Shown: positions 19,601 through 27,167 of the stretch, one piece after another
Position numbering within the stretch: the first letter of the stretch is position 1
Layout of the letters: each line of letters begins with the position of its first letter
Assembly: GCA_964228145.1 (NCBI GenBank)
Contig: CAXQZJ010000131.1
Span: 3,421 to 67,420, forward strand
Direction: 5' to 3'
DNA length: 64,000 nucleotides
Origin: Pseudobowmanella sp964228145
GTDB lineage: Bacteria; Pseudomonadota; Gammaproteobacteria; Enterobacterales; Alteromonadaceae
Program-made: the position numbers and the translations under genes
The notes under the pieces: generated by a model
What the model saw: only the letters and a program-made list of their open reading frames with translations
Told to the model about the DNA's origin: nothing
Database searches by the model: none

Positions 19601-20156
19601 GGTGCTGCTAGATGAATTGAATGACAATCTGGACAGGGCTCACCCCTTAGTTGACCGCGCAATCTTAATAAAAATAGGAGGATCCCTGTCACAATTAATG
19701 TCTCACCCCCTTCACGACAAAGCGGGTGCCACCAGCTTTTATTGGTATAGTTGGCAAGATCAACGACTTCCGATGCACTCGCCAGATGTTGCTGCAGGGC
19801 GAAGCCCGGTATTCAATCCGCAACAAGCGCCCGGCTTCTTATCCTTTCTGAGGAAGAATTTCGACTCGCCAATGCTGTACTTGCCCAAACTTGTCTTTGT
19901 TGAGCATGAGGATGGCGTGATGGTTGGGGCCGACAAGTTCGTGCCGATTCTAGAGCAACTCGACTGGGTACACGACTTCTATGACTATGACTTTTATGTC
20001 GCGATCCCACTATCCGGCACAACAGATGAAGATGTCGGTTATGACGCTCGTGGGATCAGAGGTAAACGTTATCAGCGACACCTGTTGCACAGTGACTTAA
20101 TATTTTCTTACCCACTATCGGTGTTCACCGAACTGTATGGGAGTTCGTCTCCCTAA
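16656..20156 (+). CDS. Large Maf/MptE-like (DUF115) motility accessory glycosyltransferase
   Basis: Proteins of this family (Maf, motility accessory factor) are needed to attach nonulosonic acids to flagellin in several bacteria. The 1166-residue protein has the DUF115/MptE-like core from about residue 550, with VFVVGNGPSLDAS and the following CGTALMPLYKAGITPDFHAE. Ahead of it are two related copies of a Maf N-terminal module. Copy one has VVLGLGAGYQL at 137-147 and copy two has IMFGLGCGYQL at 398-408. The length is far above the usual 600-700 residues and is explained by this duplication. It starts the island next to the flagellin-like gene. Its end overlaps the convergent gene by 4 bases. 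It is the best candidate for final attachment of the Pse-based glycan to flagellin; that role is inferred from family and context. Confidence 0.85.
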   Translation: MLKDIRLHLDPDEVTQQALEADHASSIQQRYETNLKAFSANIPNLAVQLNQLSAQNISVFCNRDGAANLVDFGTGRTLYGLHPFDEVQQHVRNWIAHPLYIDLTSASGEVDDGLNLQASLDAISTRPALAQNAGTLVVLGLGAGYQLTPLLKQAQWRHIIIYEPELQYFKGSALMADWGEIFALAQQSQTTLFLLTGQDGRDLVANIAELQQHDTCSGFYLYKHYNHPVFDALELDLRQRSWQQITETGLRLNMALSGRDYKPYWTMSVEPHNMPVVKTDQHPLLVKNLAAFQRYFPTIYQQFCAYSPSYWHPVNQQNSINLLDPTDGALLYQQPKNDGLLNKQNFVSHPNKDGLVLGYTGTKLKDYLHYRYVAKTEQMLDNLHEAQGKLPENIKSLIMFGLGCGYQLEALLQDHQIDKLFVCEPNRDFFYASLFAIDWAAIIEDVDKQDKRLYINVGDDGQNLFRDLLQQFYAIGPYNLANTYFYQSYHNPQLEHAVANLREQLQVVISMGEYFDHARYGIAHTREMLNRGTHCLVSRKLRPIPYDTAEVPVFVVGNGPSLDASIEMLKEWRQQIIVISCGTALMPLYKAGITPDFHAEIEQNRSTFDWCSRVGDFDFLKQITLISCNGIHPDTCELFKDTLIAFKEGESSTASATEVLGKGNFTELQFAFPTVSNLVINLACEVGFTQLYLVGVDLGFVDVKHHHSKQSGYYNDDGEELYDYQEKNNTAIRTPGNFRPFVNTKHEFKVSKTIIEQALAKHPSVECFNTSDGAKVAGSTPLNSDFVLITSSPEQQNAALHFIRHKAFQAVDNFQKFKQRFDQRFVPDVLDQEFTDLQNLVRNTKPNVQDIEALIESQKTMLFDSYQTGRSLLFYLFYGSMNYTNAFLSKVIACSDSETELQTALDIWLEALDTISSDYQHNPWGLDLASSFAHLRKGKFLHSQPNTHHVEVIPHALSGTVLDKMLQHTKQTAPITSKRERVVLLDELNDNLDRAHPLVDRAILIKIGGSLSQLMSHPLHDKAGATSFYWYSWQDQRLPMHSPDVAAGRSPVFNPQQAPGFLSFLRKNFDSPMLYLPKLVFVEHEDGVMVGADKFVPILEQLDWVHDFYDYDFYVAIPLSGTTDEDVGYDARGIRGKRYQRHLLHSDLIFSYPLSVFTELYGSSSP

Positions 20157-21769
20157 TCTGGCCAATCCAAAAACGGAATAATGGTGATGTCTTGCCCTTT
20201 TACCTGAGCCGCAACGTCCTGCTTAATCTTATTGTTCTTATCCGCCAGTGACATAACGATATAGCGGGTTTCTTCTGGCAACATGTCGCACGCTGAGATA
20301 AGGGGCAAACCGATATCCAGTTCAGTAGGCGCTTGCCGATCTACCACCGCCGTTAAATGTTGTGGGCCTATGAGCCTGAGCAGAATCTGTCCGGTGCGCC
20401 CAAATCCATACAAAGCAGCAGGCTTTGGCAAACTTTTAAGCTCTTCAACCCAGCGTCGCAAGTGTGCTGTTACCCACACAGTATCTGGCGCTGTAGGACC
20501 GGGAACAGGGCTAAGCAAAGATTGACTGTAGCACTGGTTTGCAGCCCCACCGCCTTGTAATAAACGTTTGTACATCGCCTGATAGCGACCAGCGACAACG
20601 AAATAACCAAACCTGCTGATAGTATCTTGATGAATCGTGTGTCTTGTCCACTCAACACCGTGCAGCAGTACGTTAGCAATCTCGTTGGCAAGTGTTTCAC
20701 TATTTACGACGCTGGCTAACCGACCATTTTTGCCATCTATGATCATGTCTGCGTTACCGCCGATGTCAAAGGCCACAACAGGCGTGCCACAAGCCAGTGA
20801 CTCCATGACCATATTGGACAAATTTTCCTGCTCACTGGGCAATATAAGCATTTTGCAATGACTCAAAAGTTGACGAATCTGGACGTTGTCCAAAACAGGT
20901 AAGTTAATACAATCGATGTTACCTACCCGAGATTCAAAATAGTCGCGATTACCGAAAGTCACGATGCGTACATCTTGCTGAAGCTGAGCCTGTGAGAACG
21001 CCGACTGCAAATGTTTATAGCCTTTTCGAGGATCCTGTGTGCCATTAATTGCGCCGAATAACACCAGTGGTTTATCGACCGGCACGCCAAAATCCAAGAG
21101 GATGTCAGCATTATCATCAGGGAAAAAACACTGGGGATCGATAGGGTTTGGCAGTGTGCAAATGTCAGTCTCGCTGAGCAGGTTACTCAATCTCGCCTGC
21201 TCCGTTATCCATCGGCTCAAGCCAACAACCATGATCGGCATTTTATGGCGAAACAGCGCCGCTTTCCTGTGCCAGTTGTGTTGCAATATGTCACGCAGCG
21301 GTAAACGCTGCCGCTGATAATCTGATTGGTTGAAAAGATGGCACTCAGAGCATGCCTGCCTGAACTGTTCGCAGCCTTGGGTATAATGACAGCCGGCGGT
21401 AAATAACCACATGTCATGCAATGAAAAAACCAGTGGCTTTTGCACTGCCTGAAGGTCTTCGATACTGATAAATCCATCAGCCAGCCAATGCAGATGTACC
21501 ACATCTGCGTCACTTTGATTGATGTATTCAACTAAATTAGCATGACTCACAGTATTGCAAGAGAACAAACTATGTGGCCGCTGCTGCGCTGCAAGCACAG
21601 GTAACGCTTCATAGAAGCGTGCTTCGGACATATCAACTTGAGCAACCGCTGAATGACAATGCAGAAATTCAGATTCAACACCTGCCGCATTTAACGCTTC
21701 AAATAAACGAAATGCAGCTCGCGCCGCACCACCAAGATGTTGATATGTATTTACGATTAGAACTTTCAA
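20153..21769 (-). CDS. GT4-type glycosyltransferase with C-terminal Rossmann-like module
   Basis: The protein looks like a GT-B glycosyltransferase of family 4. The N-terminal domain starts KVLIVNTYQHLGGAARAA, and the C-terminal nucleotide-sugar site has SEQENLSNMVMESLACGTP and FDIGGNADMIIDG. The frame is open to an ATG at 21841. The likely start is the TTG at 21769-21767, just before KVLIVNTYQ, because the preceding residues have no counterpart in the family. No strong ribosome site was seen, so the start is uncertain. The last 88 residues are an extra Rossmann-like module (AALYGFGRTGQILL, then VVDRQ) shared with other island proteins. It overlaps the convergent gene end by 4 bases. The donor and acceptor are unknown. 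Confidence 0.85.
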   Translation of the reverse strand: MKVLIVNTYQHLGGAARAAFRLFEALNAAGVESEFLHCHSAVAQVDMSEARFYEALPVLAAQQRPHSLFSCNTVSHANLVEYINQSDADVVHLHWLADGFISIEDLQAVQKPLVFSLHDMWLFTAGCHYTQGCEQFRQACSECHLFNQSDYQRQRLPLRDILQHNWHRKAALFRHKMPIMVVGLSRWITEQARLSNLLSETDICTLPNPIDPQCFFPDDNADILLDFGVPVDKPLVLFGAINGTQDPRKGYKHLQSAFSQAQLQQDVRIVTFGNRDYFESRVGNIDCINLPVLDNVQIRQLLSHCKMLILPSEQENLSNMVMESLACGTPVVAFDIGGNADMIIDGKNGRLASVVNSETLANEIANVLLHGVEWTRHTIHQDTISRFGYFVVAGRYQAMYKRLLQGGGAANQCYSQSLLSPVPGPTAPDTVWVTAHLRRWVEELKSLPKPAALYGFGRTGQILLRLIGPQHLTAVVDRQAPTELDIGLPLISACDMLPEETRYIVMSLADKNNKIKQDVAAQVKGQDITIIPFLDWPD

Positions 21770-21897
21770 GCATCTACCGTTTATTTTGACTAAGAGACCT
21801 GCGACGAAAACTAAAGTAAATCCTGCTGTTGTCCGATACACTGGCAGTGCTTCGTAATTTGATCCCAGCGAATTACGATGCGCGATTTTATGATGTT

Positions 21898-21903
21898 TAT
21901 ACT
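21898..21903 (+). promoter_or_regulatory. Possible -10 element before the sulfotransferase gene
   Basis: TATACT lies 26 bases before the ATG at 21930, in the 160-base gap between two divergent genes. No convincing -35 element, and no sigma54 or sigma28 match, was found here. This is a weak call. Confidence 0.25.
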
Positions 21904-21929
21904 CGATACTTGGGGAAGATTAAACTGTT

Positions 21930-22643
21930 ATGAATTTTTGGTTGGCCTCTTTTCCTAAAACCGGCAACACCTTTTTTCGATTCGTTATAGCCAATTATAT
22001 TAACAATCACCTGTTAAAAGACGCTGAAATCAACTTCCATAATCTTGGCCTATGGATGCCGGAAGAGGACACGCCGAGCGAGCATCAAGCTTGGCAATAT
22101 GGGGAGATTTTCCCCAAGTTGGTAAAAACTCATGCCCTCCCTAAACAAAAGCATAAAACTGACAGCAAAGTCGTGTACATCATGCGCGACCCAAGAGACA
22201 CCATGCTGTCCTTTTACCACTATGCCCGGGCCAGCAAAAAATTTGCCTTCGAAGGTAGCTTGGAAGACTTTGTTAATCACCCCAACTGGGGGATGCCTGC
22301 CTACACTAAGCATATAGCACATTGGTTGAAGGTTGCAGCAGTGGTCTGCCGCTATGAATCACTTATGACGTCACCAGCAGAGACCTTTGTTCAATGCTTT
22401 TCAGCACTGCAATTACGTGCCGATAAGGAGAAACTCGCCCTTGCCATTGAACAATCTCAACCAGACCGAATGCGCGAGATTGAACTCGCCAAATCCAGAC
22501 CGGGGCACAGCGAAAACTTTAAGCAGGAATTTGTCTTCGTTCGCAACGCGACAACGGCCCAATGGAAAACAGAGATGGCGCCGGATACCGCAGACCTGAT
22601 AATGTCGCTGGCTAGTAATGAGGTGCGGAAAATTTATGCCTGA
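21930..22643 (+). CDS. Sulfotransferase family protein
   Basis: The 237-residue protein resembles PAPS-dependent sulfotransferases. The phosphosulfate-binding loop is visible near the start as SFPKTGNTFFRF (residues 8-19). The 3'-phosphate-binding segment is VVYIMRDPRDTMLSF (about 82-96). Family members transfer sulfate from PAPS to hydroxyl or amino groups of sugars or other small molecules. It is followed by an oxygenase gene with overlapping ends and lies among sugar-transfer genes, so sulfation of the glycan is a reasonable inference. The acceptor is unknown. The start is the ATG after GGGGAAG. Confidence 0.8.
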   Translation: MNFWLASFPKTGNTFFRFVIANYINNHLLKDAEINFHNLGLWMPEEDTPSEHQAWQYGEIFPKLVKTHALPKQKHKTDSKVVYIMRDPRDTMLSFYHYARASKKFAFEGSLEDFVNHPNWGMPAYTKHIAHWLKVAAVVCRYESLMTSPAETFVQCFSALQLRADKEKLALAIEQSQPDRMREIELAKSRPGHSENFKQEFVFVRNATTAQWKTEMAPDTADLIMSLASNEVRKIYA

Positions 22644-23358
22644 TTCAAATCAACAACTTTTTGACAAAGATGGTTATGTGATTCTCAAGAACATCATCAA
22701 TCGTCGCACCCTGGGCAAACTTAAGCGACAGTTAAATAATGAAGTGAAGCATCTGCGCGGCAGTTATGATGCTGAACAAGATAAAATGACCCAATGGTGT
22801 CTTCCCCATCGTCTCGATAACGGCGTCTTGTATGACACCTACCAGCGATACCCCTACATGCGGCCATTGGCAGAGCACAATAAGATTACCGATTTTATTC
22901 AACAGCGCTTTAACAGCGGCGTTTACCTGTACGTCAGCAGTTATTTATTCAAACCCCCGGGTAGTGATAATCAGGTACCTTGGCATCAGGATTTTCTGAG
23001 TCAACCAGACAAACACGACAAAATTGTTGTATGGATAGCATTGGATAATATGCGACGCAGTAACGGTTGTATCAAGGTGATACCGGGTTCACATACGGGT
23101 GGTTTTAGACAATTTACCAAAACAGCAGGCGCTACTCATCACTCAAGTATTGAATTAACCCAAGAGGATGAAGCTAATGTCCGTTATGTAGAAATGCAAG
23201 CCGGCGATGCATTGGTGTTTTCCAATTATTTAATTCATTCCAGTGAGCAAAATGACAGCGCAGATTACCGACGCGCCGCACGTTTTGTCTATGCCAGCTC
23301 AGATCATTTGGTGATGCCCAGATGTTCGCCAATCATCATTAAAGAGGCCAGTCGTTGA
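22636..23358 (+). CDS. Phytanoyl-CoA dioxygenase family Fe(II)/2-oxoglutarate oxygenase
   Basis: The fold and motifs match the PhyH family. The iron-binding His and Asp are seen in VPWHQDF, the distal His in NYLIHSSEQ, and a downstream Arg (AARFVYASS) could bind 2-oxoglutarate. A frame opens at 22618. The ATG at 22636 is preferred because GAGGTGCGG stands before it, giving an 8-base overlap with the sulfotransferase. Family members hydroxylate small organic substrates or sugars. In this place, hydroxylation of a glycan or of its acyl group is plausible but unproven. Confidence 0.8.
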   Translation: MPDSNQQLFDKDGYVILKNIINRRTLGKLKRQLNNEVKHLRGSYDAEQDKMTQWCLPHRLDNGVLYDTYQRYPYMRPLAEHNKITDFIQQRFNSGVYLYVSSYLFKPPGSDNQVPWHQDFLSQPDKHDKIVVWIALDNMRRSNGCIKVIPGSHTGGFRQFTKTAGATHHSSIELTQEDEANVRYVEMQAGDALVFSNYLIHSSEQNDSADYRRAARFVYASSDHLVMPRCSPIIIKEASR

Positions 23359-25565
23359 GTATGTCCACAATGCAGAAACCTGTGGTGCTTCAGTTTCCCG
23401 TCAATGATGTGTGTAATTCAAAGTGCCAGATGTGCAATATCTGGGAAAATAAAAAATCCACTGACATCACGCCTGAGCGCGTGCGCGATGGGTTTCAGTC
23501 CTCACTATTTAGTGAAGTAACCAGTGTCGGTATTAACGGTGGTGAACCCACGCTACGAGAAGATCTGCCCGCACTGGTGGATGCCATGTTTGATGGACTG
23601 GGTAAACTCAAAGAAATCACGTTGATCACCAACGGTTATAAAACCGCCCAAGTGGTTGAGCGAGTATTGCAGGTTGCCGAGGTGTGTCATTTCCGCGGTG
23701 CTTCGTTAAATGTGATGGTCTCTCTGGATGGATACGGGCAGGTTCATGACGATGTTCGTCGGCGCAGCGATTATTTTTCCCGCAGCACAGCCACCATCGA
23801 ACAACTGCGCCATCACCCCAACATATCTGGGCTAAGTGTTGCTTGTACTGTGATAAAAGAAAATGTGTTTGCCTTAGCAGACTTGCTCGACTATTGCATT
23901 GTGCAAGACCTGGCGGTGAAATTTCGTTTAGGAATACCTCACAAGCGTCTGTATACACTAGACAAAGAAGACACCTATCTATTCTCCAGTCAGGAAAAGT
24001 ATGAACTGGCAGAGTTTATTCATGGCCTGTTGCGGCATTATGAGAAAGCGCCGAAACAACGCTATTTCTACCAATCATTGATAGAACAATTGGTAAACAA
24101 TGCCCCGCGCAAAGCCGGTTGTTTATGGCAACACAAAGGCGCTACTGTTACCCACAAGGGTGAATTAGCTTATTGTGCCGTCAAAAGTCCTGTTGTCGTC
24201 AATGACATCAGCGCTGAGGATCCACTCAATGCGTATTTCGACGGTGAGCCTATTTTGCAGCAAATTCGCGCACAAGACTGTGCCGATTGTCATCATGACT
24301 ATTTAGATGAGGTACCCGAGAAGCCCGCAACGTCCTGGATCACGAAATCATTATTAAAATTTGATTGGTATCGAAAAGCTAAGCAGCGGGCGGAGTATAA
24401 ACAACACTATCAACAACTTCTTACCACGGTGAGCCGCCCTCTGGACCATAAAGCGATACTGATTTGTGGTTGGTATGGCACTGAAACACTTGGCGACAAA
24501 GCGATATTGGGCGGCATATTGGATGAATTATTACACCAACAAGCAACCGACGCGCGAATCTATCTGTGCAGTTTGTTTCCTTATGTATCTGAACAAACCC
24601 AAGCTCAGATGCCAGAACTGCAAAATATCACCTTGGTTGATGTTGAACAGGCGCTGAGCATAGTCGATCAAGTAGACACCCTCATATTTGGCGGTGGACC
24701 GGTTATGACCACGCCGCCTATCGTTGAAATGGCCGCGCTGTTCACCCGAGCTCGCCAAGCCGGGAAAAACACCGTGGTCGCCGGGTGCGGGGTCGGCCCA
24801 CTGGGCGAACCTTCACTGACACCTTACGTAAAGCAAGTGTTAGATAACGCCAAAGTCAAAATATACCGCGACAACAATTCAGCTCAGATTGCACAACAAC
24901 TGGGTGTTAGCGCCAATAACGCCACTGTCAGCCACGACCCAGCTTTCTTATGGCTCGATAAATACCGCCCTATTCCCACTGTAAAGACCAACGAAAAGCG
25001 GGTTTTACTTCTGGGTCTCAGAGAGCCGCCAAACAGTGAATACGGCGCTCACCTTGATGCTAAGCAGTCGGCGCAATTACGCCATCGCTTTGATACAACC
25101 ATTTTGGATGCCTTGATTCACTTGTGTGAGCAAGATAGTCAGTGGGAAATTCTGCCGATACCCATGTGCACAAACCATATCGGTAACGATGACCGCTGGT
25201 ATTATCGTGAGTTATTTCGTGGCAATCGATTATTAAAAGACCGCGTCAATATGCAGTTCCTATATCAGGAATTAAAACCCAGTGATTACTTGTTAGCTTT
25301 CAGTTGTGCAGACGTATGCTTAACGATGCGTTTCCATTCACTGGTGTTTTCGTTGGCGTGCAACAAGCCGAGCGTCGCAATTGACTACACGTTTGGAAAA
25401 GGTAAAGTTGCTGCATTGGCAGGCAATGCTGGGATTGCACAACGAGATATAAGTCAATTAAGCAGCGACTGGCTGGTCACCGAGATTCAAAACGCAAAGG
25501 TGCCTGACTACCCGAAACAAGACACGTTTAAGCAGCAATTTCGCGCTGCGATGAACAACACATAA
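23355..25565 (+). CDS. Radical SAM domain fused to polysaccharide pyruvyl transferase
   Basis: The 736-residue protein joins two enzymes. Residues 1-330 are a radical SAM domain with the CxxxCxxC iron-sulfur motif at C20, C24 and C27 (VCNSKCQMC), the GGEP motif at about residues 62-65, and further SPASM-like cysteines at 256, 274, 309 and 312. Residues 366-736 match the polysaccharide pyruvyl transferase family (ICGWYGTETLGDKAI, LIFGGGP, LTMRFHSLVFSLA). The start is taken as TTG 23355, since AGAGG is 7 bases upstream; ATG 23361 and ATG 23370 are possible. The 3' end is followed closely by the stand-alone Rossmann-like gene. The combined product could make a ketal or a radical-made modification on the glycan; the substrate is not known. 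Confidence 0.85.
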   Translation: MSMSTMQKPVVLQFPVNDVCNSKCQMCNIWENKKSTDITPERVRDGFQSSLFSEVTSVGINGGEPTLREDLPALVDAMFDGLGKLKEITLITNGYKTAQVVERVLQVAEVCHFRGASLNVMVSLDGYGQVHDDVRRRSDYFSRSTATIEQLRHHPNISGLSVACTVIKENVFALADLLDYCIVQDLAVKFRLGIPHKRLYTLDKEDTYLFSSQEKYELAEFIHGLLRHYEKAPKQRYFYQSLIEQLVNNAPRKAGCLWQHKGATVTHKGELAYCAVKSPVVVNDISAEDPLNAYFDGEPILQQIRAQDCADCHHDYLDEVPEKPATSWITKSLLKFDWYRKAKQRAEYKQHYQQLLTTVSRPLDHKAILICGWYGTETLGDKAILGGILDELLHQQATDARIYLCSLFPYVSEQTQAQMPELQNITLVDVEQALSIVDQVDTLIFGGGPVMTTPPIVEMAALFTRARQAGKNTVVAGCGVGPLGEPSLTPYVKQVLDNAKVKIYRDNNSAQIAQQLGVSANNATVSHDPAFLWLDKYRPIPTVKTNEKRVLLLGLREPPNSEYGAHLDAKQSAQLRHRFDTTILDALIHLCEQDSQWEILPIPMCTNHIGNDDRWYYRELFRGNRLLKDRVNMQFLYQELKPSDYLLAFSCADVCLTMRFHSLVFSLACNKPSVAIDYTFGKGKVAALAGNAGIAQRDISQLSSDWLVTEIQNAKVPDYPKQDTFKQQFRAAMNNT

Positions 25566-25574
25566 GAGAACACT

Positions 25575-25937
25575 ATGCTGTCAAAAATCAAATCCTTGTT
25601 TACCGGCTCAAAAGAAGCTCCTGAACAAACCTTGGCCAATCAGGTAAAAGCGTCTGCGGCAAAGACCCTTGTCATTTACGGTGCGGGAGACATAGGCAAG
25701 CGCTTACTACCACTGCTACGTTCACAATATCCCGAGGTTGATATCGTCGCCGTGGTTGATCGCCGAGCCAAATACTCCGCGTTTAAATTAGCCGGAGTAG
25801 AGGTTCTACCTGCCGAGAGCATCGCAACAATTGACTGTGATGCCATCGTTATTGCCTCAGTGGCATTTCTTGATGAAATCATTCCTTTTGTTCGACAACA
25901 GACAGCCGGTAAAGCAACCCAAATTATTTCGGTGTGA
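25575..25937 (+). CDS. Stand-alone Rossmann-like small protein
   Basis: The 120-residue protein is almost entirely one Rossmann-like fold. It has LVIYGAGDIGKRLLPLL (residues 36-52), then VVDRRAKYSAFKLAGVEV and a C-terminal IVIASVAFLDEI. The same motif order is found at the ends of several larger island proteins. It resembles the N-terminal domain of PglD-type sugar acetyltransferases and other NAD-binding folds, but no catalytic residue was identified. The gene overlaps the convergent methyltransferase gene by 14 bases. Function unknown. Confidence 0.75.
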   Translation: MLSKIKSLFTGSKEAPEQTLANQVKASAAKTLVIYGAGDIGKRLLPLLRSQYPEVDIVAVVDRRAKYSAFKLAGVEVLPAESIATIDCDAIVIASVAFLDEIIPFVRQQTAGKATQIISV

Positions 25938-27036
25938 TCAATGCTTGCCACTGTGGAACAGACAAGTACAGATAATCTGCGATGACGGCTTTGCCGCTGT
26001 TATCTAAAGCATTAAAGATTTCCCGGTAGAATCGTTCGCTGAACACGAAGACAAACACATCTTCGGCTTTTTCATTTAATAGCTTGTCTGGAGAATGGAC
26101 TTCTAACTCCCGTTCGGCGCAGCGTTTCTTACTGCCGGCTTGAGATTTATCGACCAGATAATCCAGCTCAAACGGCAAGTGACTCGCAACCTGTTCAAAA
26201 AACTCTCCCGCGCCCCAACCAATGACACGTCGCCCCGCTATTTTATCTAGCAAGGTATCACGTGCTGATGGCTGTTGCTCTAGCGCCCTGACAAAGCGTT
26301 GAAACGGATCATACAAAGCGTGAATTGCCCTGGATTGTGCCATCTCTTGAAGAAAACTCACATTTTCACTGATAACACACTCGGTCGCGCGGGGATCATC
26401 AGCACGAACAAAGGTTGATATACAGTCAGTGAGTAACTCGCCACTACTCCAGGGTATGATTTCCTGTGCAATGCAGCACAATCCGTGCATCTGGCAGTAC
26501 TCCCTGAATAACGCAGCAGACATTTTACCCCGCCACCCTTTGGTTGACGCACGAAGGGACGGCTCAACACTCAAAAGGTTAGAGTGATGGAAAACACCAA
26601 TCCCCCCTTTAGCAAGTTTGTCCGCTAACTGTGAAAGGTAACCCTTCAAAACCTCGCTATCACAGTGCACCAAGGAGTCCCAACTAAAGGCAAAGTCGAT
26701 ACTACCTGAGGCAATAGCGTCCAACGATGTGCCGTCATTTTCCACGAATTCGGCGTGCTCGACCTCGTCAAATCGCTCCTTGCAATACTGCACACACTTG
26801 GCTGTGACATCTACACCGCGGTACTGCTGACATTGCGGGAGCAGGTACTGGGTGCAACGGCCGAAACCCGGGGCAATTTCCAGAATCGACCTGGCAGGAA
26901 GAAACGCTGCAATTCGTGGCAACAATCCTCGATGCCATAGCAGTTGTGTCGTTGCCCAACCGCTGGACCACTCATCGCCGGCTAAATCCCAGTGATAAGT
27001 TCCCCACATAGTTCGATTTTCTGATGCAGATGCCAT
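25924..27036 (-). CDS. SAM-dependent methyltransferase with C-terminal Rossmann-like module
   Basis: The 370-residue protein starts with a class I methyltransferase fold. Motif I is SILEIAPGFGRCTQYLL and an acidic residue follows in YRGVDVTAKC. Later segments include IDFAFSWDSLVHCDS and KGGIGVFHHSN. The last ~100 residues (269-370) are a Rossmann-like module with VIGWGAGEFF and YLVDKSQ, related to the other island modules. An AGAAGG ribosome site stands before the ATG. A perfect sigma28 site (27064-27090) drives it. O- or N-methylation of a glycan component is inferred; the substrate is unknown. Confidence 0.82.
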   Translation of the reverse strand: MASASENRTMWGTYHWDLAGDEWSSGWATTQLLWHRGLLPRIAAFLPARSILEIAPGFGRCTQYLLPQCQQYRGVDVTAKCVQYCKERFDEVEHAEFVENDGTSLDAIASGSIDFAFSWDSLVHCDSEVLKGYLSQLADKLAKGGIGVFHHSNLLSVEPSLRASTKGWRGKMSAALFREYCQMHGLCCIAQEIIPWSSGELLTDCISTFVRADDPRATECVISENVSFLQEMAQSRAIHALYDPFQRFVRALEQQPSARDTLLDKIAGRRVIGWGAGEFFEQVASHLPFELDYLVDKSQAGSKKRCAERELEVHSPDKLLNEKAEDVFVFVFSERFYREIFNALDNSGKAVIADYLYLSVPQWQALITPK

Positions 27037-27063
27037 ACTATTATCCTTCTATTCTGTGATTCC

Positions 27064-27090
27064 TTATCGGCGTGTTAATGGGTTACTTTA
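27064..27090 (-). promoter_or_regulatory. Sigma28 (FliA) promoter of the methyltransferase gene
   Basis: On the minus strand TAAA is followed by 15 bases and GCCGATAA, a full match to the consensus TAAA-N15-GCCGATAA. It lies 28 bases upstream of the ATG at 27036. The back-to-back site on the other strand (27102-27128) drives the divergent glycosyltransferase gene. Confidence 0.88.
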
Positions 27091-27101
27091 CTCTCTTAAT
27101 A

Positions 27102-27128
27102 TCAAGTAATTAGCGTAAATGCCGATAG
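27102..27128 (+). promoter_or_regulatory. Sigma28 (FliA) promoter of the divergent glycosyltransferase gene
   Basis: TCAA is followed by 15 bases and GCCGATAG, close to the TCAAG-N14-GCCGATA form known for gammaproteobacterial FliA promoters. It lies 40 bases upstream of the TTG start at 27168. Its -35 is only 11 bases from that of the minus-strand site. Confidence 0.8.
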
Positions 27129-27167
27129 GTTCATTCAGTTGTTGGCGTTTTTACATTGAGGTGAGCC

